DNA of 64,000 nucleotides from Linnemannia elongata (Eukaryota; Mortierellomycota; Mortierellomycetes; Mortierellales; Mortierellaceae): assembly GCA_036320915.1 (NCBI GenBank), contig JAXBDG010000009.1, positions 2,480,001 through 2,544,000 of the forward strand, written 5' to 3'. The notes beneath the pieces were generated by a model. That model was not told the DNA's origin. It was given only the letters and a program-made list of their open reading frames with translations, and made no database searches. A program made the translations under genes and the position numbers. Each line of letters starts with the position of its first letter. Position 1 is the first letter of the stretch. Shown one piece after another: positions 53,316 to 63,618 of this stretch.

Positions 53316-56300
53316 ATGGCCACTTTTAGTCGGGGAAAGACATCTGTCATCTCTAGTTCGACCCCTAGTTCCGCCCAATCTCGGTTCATTCGACTGGAAG
53401 AAGCGGCCAAGGAACTGCTTCGAGCGAACGTCACCTCCAAGAAACGAACAGTGTCCAATGCACTCGCCTCAATCCAATTCAGGACGATTGATATGCTTAT
53501 TCCACAGGACCATGTAGGAGGAAATACCTCAGCTACCATCACTGCATCAACCGTAACCACTGCCTCCAAAGTCATCTCTGCGACCATCGCGACCACTGCT
53601 ATCGCTGCCACCACTACTATGGCCATTCCCTCTGTGAGCACCGCTATGTTCCCAAGCTTACTTCCGACCGTCTCACAGCCGTGGCTGCATGCTTTCCCTA
53701 CAAATGTCAGTCAGCCTTCGCTTCAAGTCACATTACCGCCTCCTGGATCTCGCCTCGAGACAACACCGCAGTTAGCCTATTGCCTCAATTTACTCCGCAC
53801 CCACCTATCGTCCTCAAGGGCAGCTGCGATTACCTTAGCCCCTCAGGGTCTGTCTCAACAAGCATCTGTAGACTCCATCCTTAACAGCGAGGAAGAACAA
53901 GGTCGCATCCGCGAGTTGACGAACATGGTCATTGAGGAGTTCGCTTCAGATGTTCTCAAGACATCGGAGAAGGTCCTAGAAGTCACCCTGCTCGGTCCGT
54001 ATCTTGACCAGGAGGATCACCGCAAGTTGCTGAACTGTTTCATCGCCGAGTTCGAGACGGCGAGGATTTTAGACATCGATCTACTACAGGGTTTGGTTCG
54101 GCTTGTTGAGTGTGCAAGTACTGACTACCTTCTGCCCGACGACCTTGTCCATGTTCTCGTTGTTCTTCGGACTCGCCTTCAGGAGACCCACCAGCAGACA
54201 GCCAAGCATCCTTTCTACCTAACGTTGGCTCTTTCTCGTCTCTTGGACATCATGGTCGAAGGCAAAGTGCAGGATCTGAGACGTGTCGTTGACCATGAGC
54301 CATTAGTTTTGCTCCTAGGTCAGCTGGTGGACAGCCCTGATCCGCACCTCAAGCACCAGGCAACTTATGCTCTTCAAGGCCTGCTTCATGTGCCAAATGA
54401 CGAGACACGCCGTCAGTACATGTTACGACAAGCGGGAAATATTGCCATGGGCATTCTCGGTGTTGCCAGTGTGTGCAAGCTAGATCTAGGCGAGTTCAGA
54501 GACGGAGTCGATCATCTATACAAGGCTGTAGGGGAGGCTCATGAAATCGGTACCAAAATAATCGGCGGAATTAAATCATTACTGGAGAGTGGCCAGGACA
54601 TTGCCGTGAGCGTCAAGGGGAGCATTTTGTCTGGCAGTCGACGGCTATGGTATACTGCTCTGCGCGAGGCCCAGGAACATGTTCGGAACGGTTATCTGGC
54701 GGATCTCAACCGCCTGGTCTTCCAGACGCCCTGTCGTCAAGATGTCGAGTTTCAGTGGGGCATTTGTCTACTTCTTGGAGAGATCGCCGTGGATCTGCAA
54801 TGGACTATCACCACCCGCCAAAATTCCGTCGAATTTCTTGCCGAGCTGTACAGGGGCGAGACTGCTTGGACCTCCAATGACGAAGTGCTCAGATTGATCC
54901 TGGCCATCATTCGCCAAGTCGCAGCCTTGCCAAACGTAGTCATCTCGGACCATGCTCAATTGACGCTTCAATGTCTTGAGAAGGAAGGCAATACTGTAAA
55001 GCAGGCTTTCTATCGTGATGCCTTGGCCGGTTCTCTCCACTCCTATCCATTGCAGGTTCGATATCCTGTGCCGTCGACTTCTCCATTACTTGCTCAAGTT
55101 CAAGCTGTTCCTGATGAGGATTATGACCTTCACAAATTGCGAGCGCAGCGACTGAAGACGCGAGAGAACGTGCTGTACACTCCACTTCAGGCCAAGCCTT
55201 CCCTCCAATCTTCTGACGATACATTGTTTCCGCTGATGGAAAAGTCGCTAGAGTTCTTGGCAGGTCCTGGCCTTGTGCTTCTGCTGCTAGGCGATTCAGG
55301 AGGAGGCAAGTCGATTTTTAACCTTCAACTCGAGCATAAGCTTTGGAGAGAATACAAGCGAGACGGTGCGATCCCACTACATATCAACCTTCCTACCATC
55401 AACAACCCACAGGAGGATATGATTGACAAACAACTGCGACGACTCCGCTTCTTTTCCGACGCACAGATTCAGGAACTCAGGCAGAGCCGGCAATTTATTG
55501 TCATCTGTGACGGATACGATGAGAGTCAGCTCAAGAAGAACCTCTACACCACCAACCTACTTAACCAACCGGGACAATGGAGGGCCAAGATGATCGTAAG
55601 TTGTCGAAGCCAGTACCTGGGTCTGGACTACCGCGCGCGATTTCAGCCGTCTATCGACCCTTACCAGAAAACAGTGGCTGAGCATTTCCAGGAAGCCGTG
55701 ATCGCGTCGTTTTCGAGGGACCAGATCGAGCAGTATGTTGAACAGCTTGTCCAACAGTCGCCTTCACATGCCACCGATGCCGTTCAGCCTAGCTGGACCA
55801 CCAAGGATTACATGGACAAGCTTAACAGGATCCCTGGTCTGATCGAGTTAGTTTCTAATCCCTTTCTTTTGACGATTGCCCTACAAACTCTGCCCAAAAT
55901 CATCCACTCTGGACAGAACTTGTCCCAGGTCCGCCTCACCCGTGTTGTATTGTACGACAGTTTCACCAATCAATGGCTGGAGACAAACAAGCGACGTCTG
56001 GAGGGTAGCGTATTGTCATCGGAGGCGCAGTCGACCTTCGACAACCTACTCGAAGCGGGTTTTATTCAGTACGGACTCAGCTATCAAAAGGATCTTGCCG
56101 CAGCCATCTTTCAGCACCAGGACGGAGCCCCAGTGGTGGAGTACACACATCTCCACGACAGCCGAACTTGGAAGGTGGCGTTCTTTGCGCCGGATAGTCA
56201 GGCAACTCTTCTGCGAGAAGCCAGCCCGCTATCTCGATCCGGCAATCAGTACCAGTTTTTTCATCGCTCGATCTTGGAGTACCTTTATTCTTGCACCATT

Positions 56301-58670
56301 TCCGATCCTTTCGACCCCAACCAGATTCCAAAGCATGGATCGAACGTGGGAGAGTCCATCGGGCCCTTCGCCGCTCATCCTCTGAACCAACGGAGTATTG
56401 TTAGAGAGTCATCGATCTTGCAGTTTCTGGCTGAGCGTGTTGAACTGGACGCCTCATTCAGAACCCGTCTTCTTGTGGCCATTGAGGATTCAAAAACGGA
56501 TGAAATAATCAGCGTGGCTGCAGCGAACGCCATTTCTATTTTGGTCAGAGCAGGAACACGATTCAACGGCACGGAATTACGTGGAATCAGGATTCCGGGA
56601 GCTGATCTCTGTGGTGGAGAATTTGATTCTGCGAACCTCGAGGGAGCCGACCTGAGTGGCGTCAACTTGGCCAAGACGTGTCTACGACAGGCGAACCTTG
56701 GCAGCGCGCAAATGTCAGGAGTTCAGTTTGGGGAATTGCCACATCTTGTGCTGGAGAAGAACAGGGTCGTCCGCATTGTCTTTTCATCTGATGGAGATCT
56801 CCTCGCAGTGTCGACGGAACGCTTGATAGTAATCGTCTTCGATACGGCGACTTGGACTATTGTTGCAGCTTATACTGGGGGAGGAGCCATTGACATTTCG
56901 CCGACCACCCGCGAGCTTGCCAAAGCAAGCAAGGACAAATCTGTCGAGCTGGGTGATATCCTGACCGGTGCGCCTCGACTTGTCTTGGTTGGCCACGACG
57001 ATGACATTACATGCATCTCCTTTTCCTTCGACGGCACCCAGATCACCACTGCCAGCAAGGACACTACAGTGAGCATCTGGTCGACAGTCTCTGGGGATAC
57101 TCTTCATACCCTTCGCGGCCACTCCAAATCTGTCACTGGTGTAGCTTTTTCACCGACTGGCCTTCAGCTTGTATCATGTAGCGAGGACAAAACAATACGA
57201 ACATGGAACGCTCAGACGGGCGCTCCTCTGTTTATCATGAACGATCACACCGACCCTATCCTATGCGTAACATATTCCCCCGACGGAAGCCGGATTGCTT
57301 CAGGAGATAGCAGGAATGCAGCTGCAATATGGAGCGCACACACAGGCCAGCTTTTTCATGGTCTGAGCAGCCCGGTCGGTATGGTCTCTGGTGTGGCGTT
57401 CTCTCTGGATGGTCACCAAGTCGCGTCCTGTGGCGAGGATGGGACTGTTCGCCTGTGGAACGTTGCTACTGGTGAATGCGTCAGCGTTCTTTCTGGACAT
57501 CTCTTTGGCGTCACCAGTGTCGCATATTCACCAACAGGAGGATACATTGCTTCGGGATCAGTAGACGAAACTGTGCGACTTTGGAAGGTGGATCGAGCCT
57601 TGTCTGATGCAACAGAGTCAAGCGTCAATTGCAACGCGTGGCATAATGTTGACATGTCTCCAGATGGCACGTGGATTGTTATAAGCAACAATGATAACGG
57701 CACAGCTCAGGTCTGGGAGACACAAACAGGAAAACCAGGAACGACTTTGAAGGGTCATACAGAAGCGGTTAACGAAGTTGCATTTTCACCCTGCGGACAA
57801 CAGATCGTCTCGACTAGTGATGATACAACTATACGACTTTGGTGCGCCCGCACGGGAGCGTCCTTGCAGGTCCTGGAAGGTCACACAGAGTCTGCAGTCG
57901 GTGTCACTTTCTCACCCGATGGTTCTCAGATCGCTTCCACCAGCAAGGACAGAACCGTGAGGATGTGGGAGACGGAGACGGGAGTGCCTGGTCGTATCCT
58001 GCAAGGTCACACAGACGTAGTTAGAGGAGCGACATATTCATCAAGCGGTCATCAAATCGCTTCCTGCAGCGACGACAAGACCATGCGACTATGGTGCGCT
58101 CAGACTGGAGTGCAACTTTTCGTCATGGACCATTCCGCAGAAGTAGACAGAGTGATTTTTTCCCCAGATGGACGAGAGCTCGCGTCTGTCTCGATGTCGT
58201 ATTGTGAGCTTCGGTGCTGGGATCCGCAAACCGGCGAGCATCTCGAGAGACTGGACTTAGAGGCGAAACCCTACGGCGTGTTTTGCTGTTGCTATTCGCC
58301 CATTACGAAGGAGCAACAGCAACAGCAACTTGTCGTCACTGCTGGAACAGATGGAATGATGCGTGTATGGGATCGAATCAAATCAGGTCCTTGGTCAGAA
58401 GTCTTTCAAGACAATATCGGGATCGTCTTCAAGATTCAATGGAGGCAGAGCAGTTCCGGGGACTCGTACCTGGTCACTCTGGGTGTTGGATCCATCCGTG
58501 TTTGGAGACTGGTAGAAGTGGGAGAAGACAAGTACGTCTTGCGATTGGTCTGGAGCATGGGCAAGAAGGAGCTGTCACTTGAGAACGCAAATTTGAGTGG
58601 TGTAGTTGGATTGAATCCTGTTGATCAAAAGTTGGCAGAGCAGCGTGCTGCTATTATTTATTCACCCTAG
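53316..58670 (+). CDS. NLR-like STAND protein: NACHT, pentapeptide and WD40 repeats
   Basis: A single 1784-residue frame. Residues 1-130 are Ser/Thr-rich and include a helical segment. Residues 150-640 form a long alpha-helical region with ARM/HEAT-like character (VDSPDPHLKHQATYALQGLL). The NACHT NTPase has Walker A GDSGGGKS (659-666), Walker B QFIVICDGYDE (726-736), and a downstream IVSCRSQYLG sensor-like motif with NPFLLTIALQTLP. Pentapeptide repeats occupy about 1079-1140 (LRGIRIPGADLCGGEF, LEGADLSGVNL). About fourteen WD40 repeats follow (1144-1740; GHTEAVNEVAFSPCG, IRLWCARTG), enough for two propellers. The end returns to a pentapeptide-like ENANLSGVVGLNP. In fungi such signal-transducing ATPases act in non-self recognition and programmed cell death; that role is inference here. 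The frame is intact and intronless. Confidence 0.92.
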   Translation: MATFSRGKTSVISSSTPSSAQSRFIRLEEAAKELLRANVTSKKRTVSNALASIQFRTIDMLIPQDHVGGNTSATITASTVTTASKVISATIATTAIAATTTMAIPSVSTAMFPSLLPTVSQPWLHAFPTNVSQPSLQVTLPPPGSRLETTPQLAYCLNLLRTHLSSSRAAAITLAPQGLSQQASVDSILNSEEEQGRIRELTNMVIEEFASDVLKTSEKVLEVTLLGPYLDQEDHRKLLNCFIAEFETARILDIDLLQGLVRLVECASTDYLLPDDLVHVLVVLRTRLQETHQQTAKHPFYLTLALSRLLDIMVEGKVQDLRRVVDHEPLVLLLGQLVDSPDPHLKHQATYALQGLLHVPNDETRRQYMLRQAGNIAMGILGVASVCKLDLGEFRDGVDHLYKAVGEAHEIGTKIIGGIKSLLESGQDIAVSVKGSILSGSRRLWYTALREAQEHVRNGYLADLNRLVFQTPCRQDVEFQWGICLLLGEIAVDLQWTITTRQNSVEFLAELYRGETAWTSNDEVLRLILAIIRQVAALPNVVISDHAQLTLQCLEKEGNTVKQAFYRDALAGSLHSYPLQVRYPVPSTSPLLAQVQAVPDEDYDLHKLRAQRLKTRENVLYTPLQAKPSLQSSDDTLFPLMEKSLEFLAGPGLVLLLLGDSGGGKSIFNLQLEHKLWREYKRDGAIPLHINLPTINNPQEDMIDKQLRRLRFFSDAQIQELRQSRQFIVICDGYDESQLKKNLYTTNLLNQPGQWRAKMIVSCRSQYLGLDYRARFQPSIDPYQKTVAEHFQEAVIASFSRDQIEQYVEQLVQQSPSHATDAVQPSWTTKDYMDKLNRIPGLIELVSNPFLLTIALQTLPKIIHSGQNLSQVRLTRVVLYDSFTNQWLETNKRRLEGSVLSSEAQSTFDNLLEAGFIQYGLSYQKDLAAAIFQHQDGAPVVEYTHLHDSRTWKVAFFAPDSQATLLREASPLSRSGNQYQFFHRSILEYLYSCTISDPFDPNQIPKHGSNVGESIGPFAAHPLNQRSIVRESSILQFLAERVELDASFRTRLLVAIEDSKTDEIISVAAANAISILVRAGTRFNGTELRGIRIPGADLCGGEFDSANLEGADLSGVNLAKTCLRQANLGSAQMSGVQFGELPHLVLEKNRVVRIVFSSDGDLLAVSTERLIVIVFDTATWTIVAAYTGGGAIDISPTTRELAKASKDKSVELGDILTGAPRLVLVGHDDDITCISFSFDGTQITTASKDTTVSIWSTVSGDTLHTLRGHSKSVTGVAFSPTGLQLVSCSEDKTIRTWNAQTGAPLFIMNDHTDPILCVTYSPDGSRIASGDSRNAAAIWSAHTGQLFHGLSSPVGMVSGVAFSLDGHQVASCGEDGTVRLWNVATGECVSVLSGHLFGVTSVAYSPTGGYIASGSVDETVRLWKVDRALSDATESSVNCNAWHNVDMSPDGTWIVISNNDNGTAQVWETQTGKPGTTLKGHTEAVNEVAFSPCGQQIVSTSDDTTIRLWCARTGASLQVLEGHTESAVGVTFSPDGSQIASTSKDRTVRMWETETGVPGRILQGHTDVVRGATYSSSGHQIASCSDDKTMRLWCAQTGVQLFVMDHSAEVDRVIFSPDGRELASVSMSYCELRCWDPQTGEHLERLDLEAKPYGVFCCCYSPITKEQQQQQLVVTAGTDGMMRVWDRIKSGPWSEVFQDNIGIVFKIQWRQSSSGDSYLVTLGVGSIRVWRLVEVGEDKYVLRLVWSMGKKELSLENANLSGVVGLNPVDQKLAEQRAAIIYSP

Positions 58671-59986
58671 TCTTATTAGTCAGTCAAACAGCATTTGAAG
58701 GCGCAGGATGAAAGTTACAAAGGCAAAGGTGATCATCGTTGGGTTCTGTTTGTCTTACCTCGTATGCTAAGGAGAATATGTAGGCAGAGAGTGCGTGCGA
58801 GAAAGAGCATAGCGTTTTGTTATTGGTCAACAGAGAAGAGAGAAAAAAAGTGAAAAACATGATGTACGCGCCGTGCAACCCAAAATTATGATCTGTGCGG
58901 TGTAAAATAAAATAAAGCTATTCAATCTGCAGTGTCACTTTTGAGAGTGGTGCGATTTCGTCCCATGGAACTCAGGCGAGAGTTAGGCACAAATTTACTA
59001 ACGTTGAAAAACGTATATACCTGTATTGGACCTTTGGCCGCCACTACATACACGTTTTTTCTTCGAAGACCACACCTTTTCAAGTACCAAGGAATCATTC
59101 ACAGAGCCAGGCGCAGGACCCAACGAGAGCCAGGACCAACATCAGCAGCAGCGCCCTCATTGTCGCCATCGTCTTCAATGACAGCAATTAAAATAGGGAC
59201 CAACATCAACAACAACAACAACAGCAGTAACAACTTCGAACTTTATATATCTGTTAAGAGCTTCGCCTTCTGTCAACTCTTTTTACCGACAATATCAACC
59301 TATACCTTCTCAACTCTCCTTCTGGTTTCAGGAGCATTAACTCTGAACGAGCAAAGATATTGTGAAGAAGATATAGCGTGCAGTAAGTGTACGCGACAAC
59401 GGAAATAAAGTTGTGTTTGTTTTTTGTGTTGATACATCCGAAATAAAAACAAGCGATGCATTTCAAAAGAACAACAAAAAATAAAATGGCATTGGACCAT
59501 GCGAAGATATGTTGCCAGTCATATATCATGTGCAGACGCACTTTTTTCCCATTTTACTTTGTTCTTTTCGTTCTTCCTGGACTATATATACTTTAATTCA
59601 AACCCTCACGCGATGCCGACAGCAGCCCTCCCCGATCGATAACCTTGTATTAGTATTTTCTTCGCGACTATTCAACTATGCAAAGCTATCTCTCCACTTC
59701 AATTTACTTTTTCTTGGCTGGTGGAGCGCTCGTAATGTCTCCAATGATTCACTGGCCGTTCGATACAAATGAAGAAAAAGAAAGAATAGGGCATTTTCTA
59801 AAGGCAACTTTAGGCTTGGCCCATGGTTCACCATGTACCTCTCGAATGAAGTACGTTGCGCTGAACAGTGAAAGGCTCAATGTTGTGCCCTGAAAAAACG
59901 ACAAGGGTGTAACTTGCTTTTGTTTTTTAGCATTCGCTATCTGTTTATTCTTTTTGCTGCCTTTCGAAATTTGGTGCTAATATATG
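58671..59986. other. Intergenic between NLR-like and F-box-like genes
   Basis: No gene I can support. A 71-codon frame at 59678-59893 (MQSYLSTSIYFFLAGGAL) starts with a signal-like stretch but has no known features. A short piece near 59853 resembles sequence near 45745. Confidence 0.4.
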
Positions 59987-60070
59987 CCTTTGGTGCATTG
60001 GGCACCAATCTCTGTTACGGATTCCACCATGTGCCAAAAGTTATCTTGTGTCGTGTGGATCCTTGCCTCC
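59987..60070 (+). promoter_or_regulatory. Conserved block upstream of the intact F-box-like gene
   Basis: Counterpart of 43525-43606, with the same TTGGTGC/GCACCAA hairpin (59990-60008). Here about 400 bases separate it from the start codon, against about 80 at the pseudogene, so DNA was gained or lost between. Confidence 0.55.
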
Positions 60071-60469
60071 CGTGTTTTTCGCAACCTGTCGCATCCACTG
60101 ACCTTGTTTTGCCACGATTTTTTTTGCTATCATGCCTGGTAGAAATAAGACAATGATATCGTGGGAGCAAAATTATTATTAAAAACGTCCACAACACACA
60201 CAACACATGAGGCACAAAACATATGCACAACACATGCGGCACAAAACATATACACAGACATACTCATTCGACACAGATTGCCATCCCTTTAGTATAAGTA
60301 GTAGAAGTTACCTCTTAGTTTCTTCTTCACCTCGTAACTTAAACAATATTCCGTTTGTACCCTAAAACCCACCTCCACTCCCTGTGTCTCCCTTTATCCA
60401 CTATAACCCTTGTATCCCGACCCCGTCTTGAGAAAGTTCAGCCCTCCCATAGTTTCGCTCCCTCACTCG

Positions 60470-62086
60470 ATGAACACGCATCCACTCTCCCTCTATGAGA
60501 CCGTTCTCGCCATCGGCCAGTTCATTCCCCTCTGGGAATCTAATACTGATTTCGACGACGATGACCTCTGGCTCTTCAAACCAAAAGACCTCCTCGCAGC
60601 CATATCCGTCAACCGTCTCTTCCGCGCAACCCTTACACCTCTCCTATGGTCCGTCTATGTCGAATCCGCCGTCAAGTCTCTCGCATGCCCCAAGTTTGTT
60701 CGTTGCTGCCTCTATCGCCACTATATACCTATCGATATTGTCGAGAAAAACAGCTCGTACATTCGCTTCCTCGACCTCTCAAGCTTCCTACCGCGATCTG
60801 ATCGAAAGGTCGAGCTGCTTGATTTCAATTGCTCTCGCCTTCAAGAGCTCTACCTGAACGCCTCCGTCAGTTGTGCTTGGGCTAAACGCTTGATCCTCGC
60901 CAATCCTGATCTACGTGTGCTTCATTGGACCCGCGAAAAAATTTCACGGGAGGATTTCGGGGACTTTGAAAGTGTTTTATCTCTCCGGCGATTGCGATAC
61001 CTGGCTCTCCATGACTGGAGCCTTTACATCCCACAACTCTACAGTGTCTTGGCCAACAATGCGGAACACCTGGAGGAGCTCCGTCTGATCCAGTGCAACT
61101 CCACTGTCCCAAAACGCTTAAAACAGGATGAGAAGGGCAAGGTGCACATAACGTATATGAACCCGAGGGATTCAAGAGTCGAGGAGCTTCAGCCGATGAA
61201 AAGGATGTGTTGGCGTATCCGGCTTGGAAAGCTCAAGGCGCTCCATTTAGATGTTGAGACTTGTGTTTTCCCGCTGACGCTTTACTGGTTGGTCAACGTT
61301 GCCCCTGCTCTTGAGACGGTTGTGTTTGGAGCGCTCAAACACAATACATCCAAGGCGCTGAGTCGGATCTTGCGTAGGTCCTGCCCACGCCTGCGATCGA
61401 TCAAGCAGGGAAGAATCTGGATGTGGGAAGGGAATATAATTCCTCCCAAATTTGGTGATTATACGCTTCACCTCGTCAGCGCCTGCGCTCCAGGACACTT
61501 GGCCCATGCCTCGCTGGATGTATGGCGGATAGATAACACGTTCGTGGAGGCTATTTCGGTGCACCTAGACAGTCTCGAAACCCTGGAGCTGGCCCTATTT
61601 TGCAATGGCTATGGAGAAGACTCCTTCAACAATTTGGGCACGATCTTGGAGCGGTGCGGTCGACTCAAACACCTGGCGGTGCACTTCCATGGCCACATGG
61701 ACATCTATGGTCGACACCTATTACTGTTTCTCGAAAAGCTGGCGACATGTCCAGGCCTGGAGAGTTTGGCGTTCCGTAGATTCATACTTTCGGACAAGGA
61801 TAACCACTTGCACGAGAGTAGTGATGACCCTGGAAGATATGAGGGGAAGTCGACGGTTAGGATTGCTCGGAACCAGGTGCTTGGCGATTATGAACCTGAG
61901 CCCTACATTTTTGATAGGCCCGAATGGCGTGAGTTGTTCCTGGGCTTCGATCTTGACCATCATGAAGGCGTGTGCTGTAACCGTTTCAAGAGACTGGTAG
62001 GGGACGCAGTTGGTTCGTTGTCTTCCCTGAATCGCGTTGTGTTTGGATGTATGGGTTATGTAAAAGTCCTTTCTTCATCCTCTTAA
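60470..62086 (+). CDS. F-box/LRR-like protein, intact paralogue
   Basis: 538 residues from ATG 60470 (MNTHPLSLYETVLAIGQFIPLWES). The N-terminus has an F-box-like helix set (LWLFKPKDLLAAISVNRLFRATLTPLLWSVYV). The remainder is a series of irregular leucine-rich repeats (LRYLALHDWSLYIPQLYSVL, LEELRLIQCNS, LKALHLDVET, LKHLAVHFHG, LESLAFRRF). Such proteins are substrate receptors of SCF ubiquitin ligases, with the LRR part choosing the target; expanded, fast-evolving F-box families are common in these fungi. The paralogue at 43685 has the same architecture but a stop codon, so this copy probably carries the function. The target is unknown, and the F-box assignment is by pattern only. Confidence 0.78.
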   Translation: MNTHPLSLYETVLAIGQFIPLWESNTDFDDDDLWLFKPKDLLAAISVNRLFRATLTPLLWSVYVESAVKSLACPKFVRCCLYRHYIPIDIVEKNSSYIRFLDLSSFLPRSDRKVELLDFNCSRLQELYLNASVSCAWAKRLILANPDLRVLHWTREKISREDFGDFESVLSLRRLRYLALHDWSLYIPQLYSVLANNAEHLEELRLIQCNSTVPKRLKQDEKGKVHITYMNPRDSRVEELQPMKRMCWRIRLGKLKALHLDVETCVFPLTLYWLVNVAPALETVVFGALKHNTSKALSRILRRSCPRLRSIKQGRIWMWEGNIIPPKFGDYTLHLVSACAPGHLAHASLDVWRIDNTFVEAISVHLDSLETLELALFCNGYGEDSFNNLGTILERCGRLKHLAVHFHGHMDIYGRHLLLFLEKLATCPGLESLAFRRFILSDKDNHLHESSDDPGRYEGKSTVRIARNQVLGDYEPEPYIFDRPEWRELFLGFDLDHHEGVCCNRFKRLVGDAVGSLSSLNRVVFGCMGYVKVLSSSS

Positions 62087-62255
62087 TAAACTGATTCCTT
62101 GCTGAAGGACATTTATTGGAATGGTGCTTTTGCGTTGAGGAACCAGAGATGTCAGGATTGGACCGAAGCGGTGATAAGGGCAACGGTGATCACGAGGAGA
62201 GCGATGTAAGAGATAGTAAACTAGTGGATGCCGAGTAAGATATTAGTAAGAAGTA

Positions 62256-62296
<41 letters not shown>

Positions 62297-63545
62297 GAGA
62301 CGATGAATAGATGAGAAGAGAGAAGGTAAGGAAGGAAGAGCAAGGTTTTTTTCAATAGAGTCGAAGGGAGTTCGTTTCTACAACTTCTCCTCTTTTTCGC
62401 TTTCGTCACCCTTGGATTTTGATAAATTTATTTGGCAGACGTAGCTCAAGGCGCGGCAGAGAGCAAATGCAGTCAACGAGGCGAAAATCAGGTACAGGCG
62501 CGAAGTGATCAAGGAATTTAGTCTCAAATAAGGTGAACCAGAATGCAGATCCTCGTCGACGATCACCTCTTAGGAACAAAATTACAAGTCCATGACTTCC
62601 GTTCTTTGCGCGCTGAAGCTTAGAGGATTTCTTCTCGATGTGTATCCGTTTTTTTTTTTTTACTTTTTGGTCGAGAACACTTTCACTGCTACTGGGCCTG
62701 CAACGCCGTTCTATTTTGTCATTTTTTTGATAAGAAAAGAGGTGAAAACGAAAATAAAGGAAACAAGGAAAGTAGTTTGGTGGTATCTTAATTCAAGAGG
62801 GCAGGCCTCAGCTCAAACTAACATTGTCAGATGCATCCGTATTTTTCATTTTACTGGTGCACAATGTAAACGAAGAAACGAACATTGAATGTTGTCTGCA
62901 ATCATGCATTCTTCTTTTCTTCGAAGCAGTGTTACATTCACGTTTGAGCCTTTTTTTTTTTGTTTGTTTGATACTTTATTTTTCTGACAAACAACACAAA
63001 AGAGACATTTGGAACCAGGGGGGGGGGTACAGACGAAACTGTTCACTGTGCCATCCACCAGCTACAATCCGATCCGAAATCTGGCTCTGCGCAAGAATTG
63101 TCGCTGCTCTTTAGAGCTTCAACGGAAGACAAAATAGAACTAGTTACGAACAACGGGGATTCTTCTCTTCCTCTGCATCATTGATAACCTCTTCCATCCC
63201 AACAAAAATCTCTGGCAACCGCTCGTTAGCAGCGTGTGGACCTTTGAGCGCTTCAGGGTAGGTCCCATCCTCATGCGTAGCTAGCGAAAGCGCCACGCGG
63301 GCAGAGACCATCGTGACCACAATCACCTTGGGGGTCTACGTATTTCGATGCCTTGTCCTTGGCAGAGATGTCCTGAGACTATGACCGCTTAATGAAAGTC
63401 ATAGTTAATACTTTGGGGTACTCAAAAACCATATTCCGGTCACGGGAACCGCCTTCTGGGGCCCGAAAAGCTCAAAACAAAGTCACGGAATGTAAATCTA
63501 ATTAATAAAATGGTCTAAGATTTACATGCATCCATCAAATAATGA
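62087..63545. other. Intergenic
   Basis: An A tract of about 36 bases at 62257-62292 and several T runs. No gene supported. Confidence 0.5.
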
Positions 63546-63618
63546 GGGGATCTAGCTCAAATGGTAGAGCGCTCGCTTAGCATGCGAGAGGCACTGGGAT
63601 CGATGCCCAGGTTCTCCA
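63546..63618 (+). tRNA. tRNA-Ala (AGC)
   Basis: A 73-base cloverleaf without intron. Acceptor GGGGATC pairs with GTTCTCC, including the G3-U70 pair that identifies alanine tRNA; one U-U mismatch is at 6-67. The D arm is GCTC...GAGC. The anticodon stem is CTCGC/GCGAG with loop TTAGCAT (anticodon AGC). The T arm is CTGGG/CCCAG with a seven-base loop ATCGATG. The discriminator base is A at 63618. The A-box-like TAGCTCAAATGG and a B-box-like GATCGATGCCC are present. Confidence 0.95.

Noticed and set aside
59678..59893. 71-codon frame with a signal-like start
   Set aside because: No cysteine pattern, no repeat and no paralogue; support too weak to call a gene.
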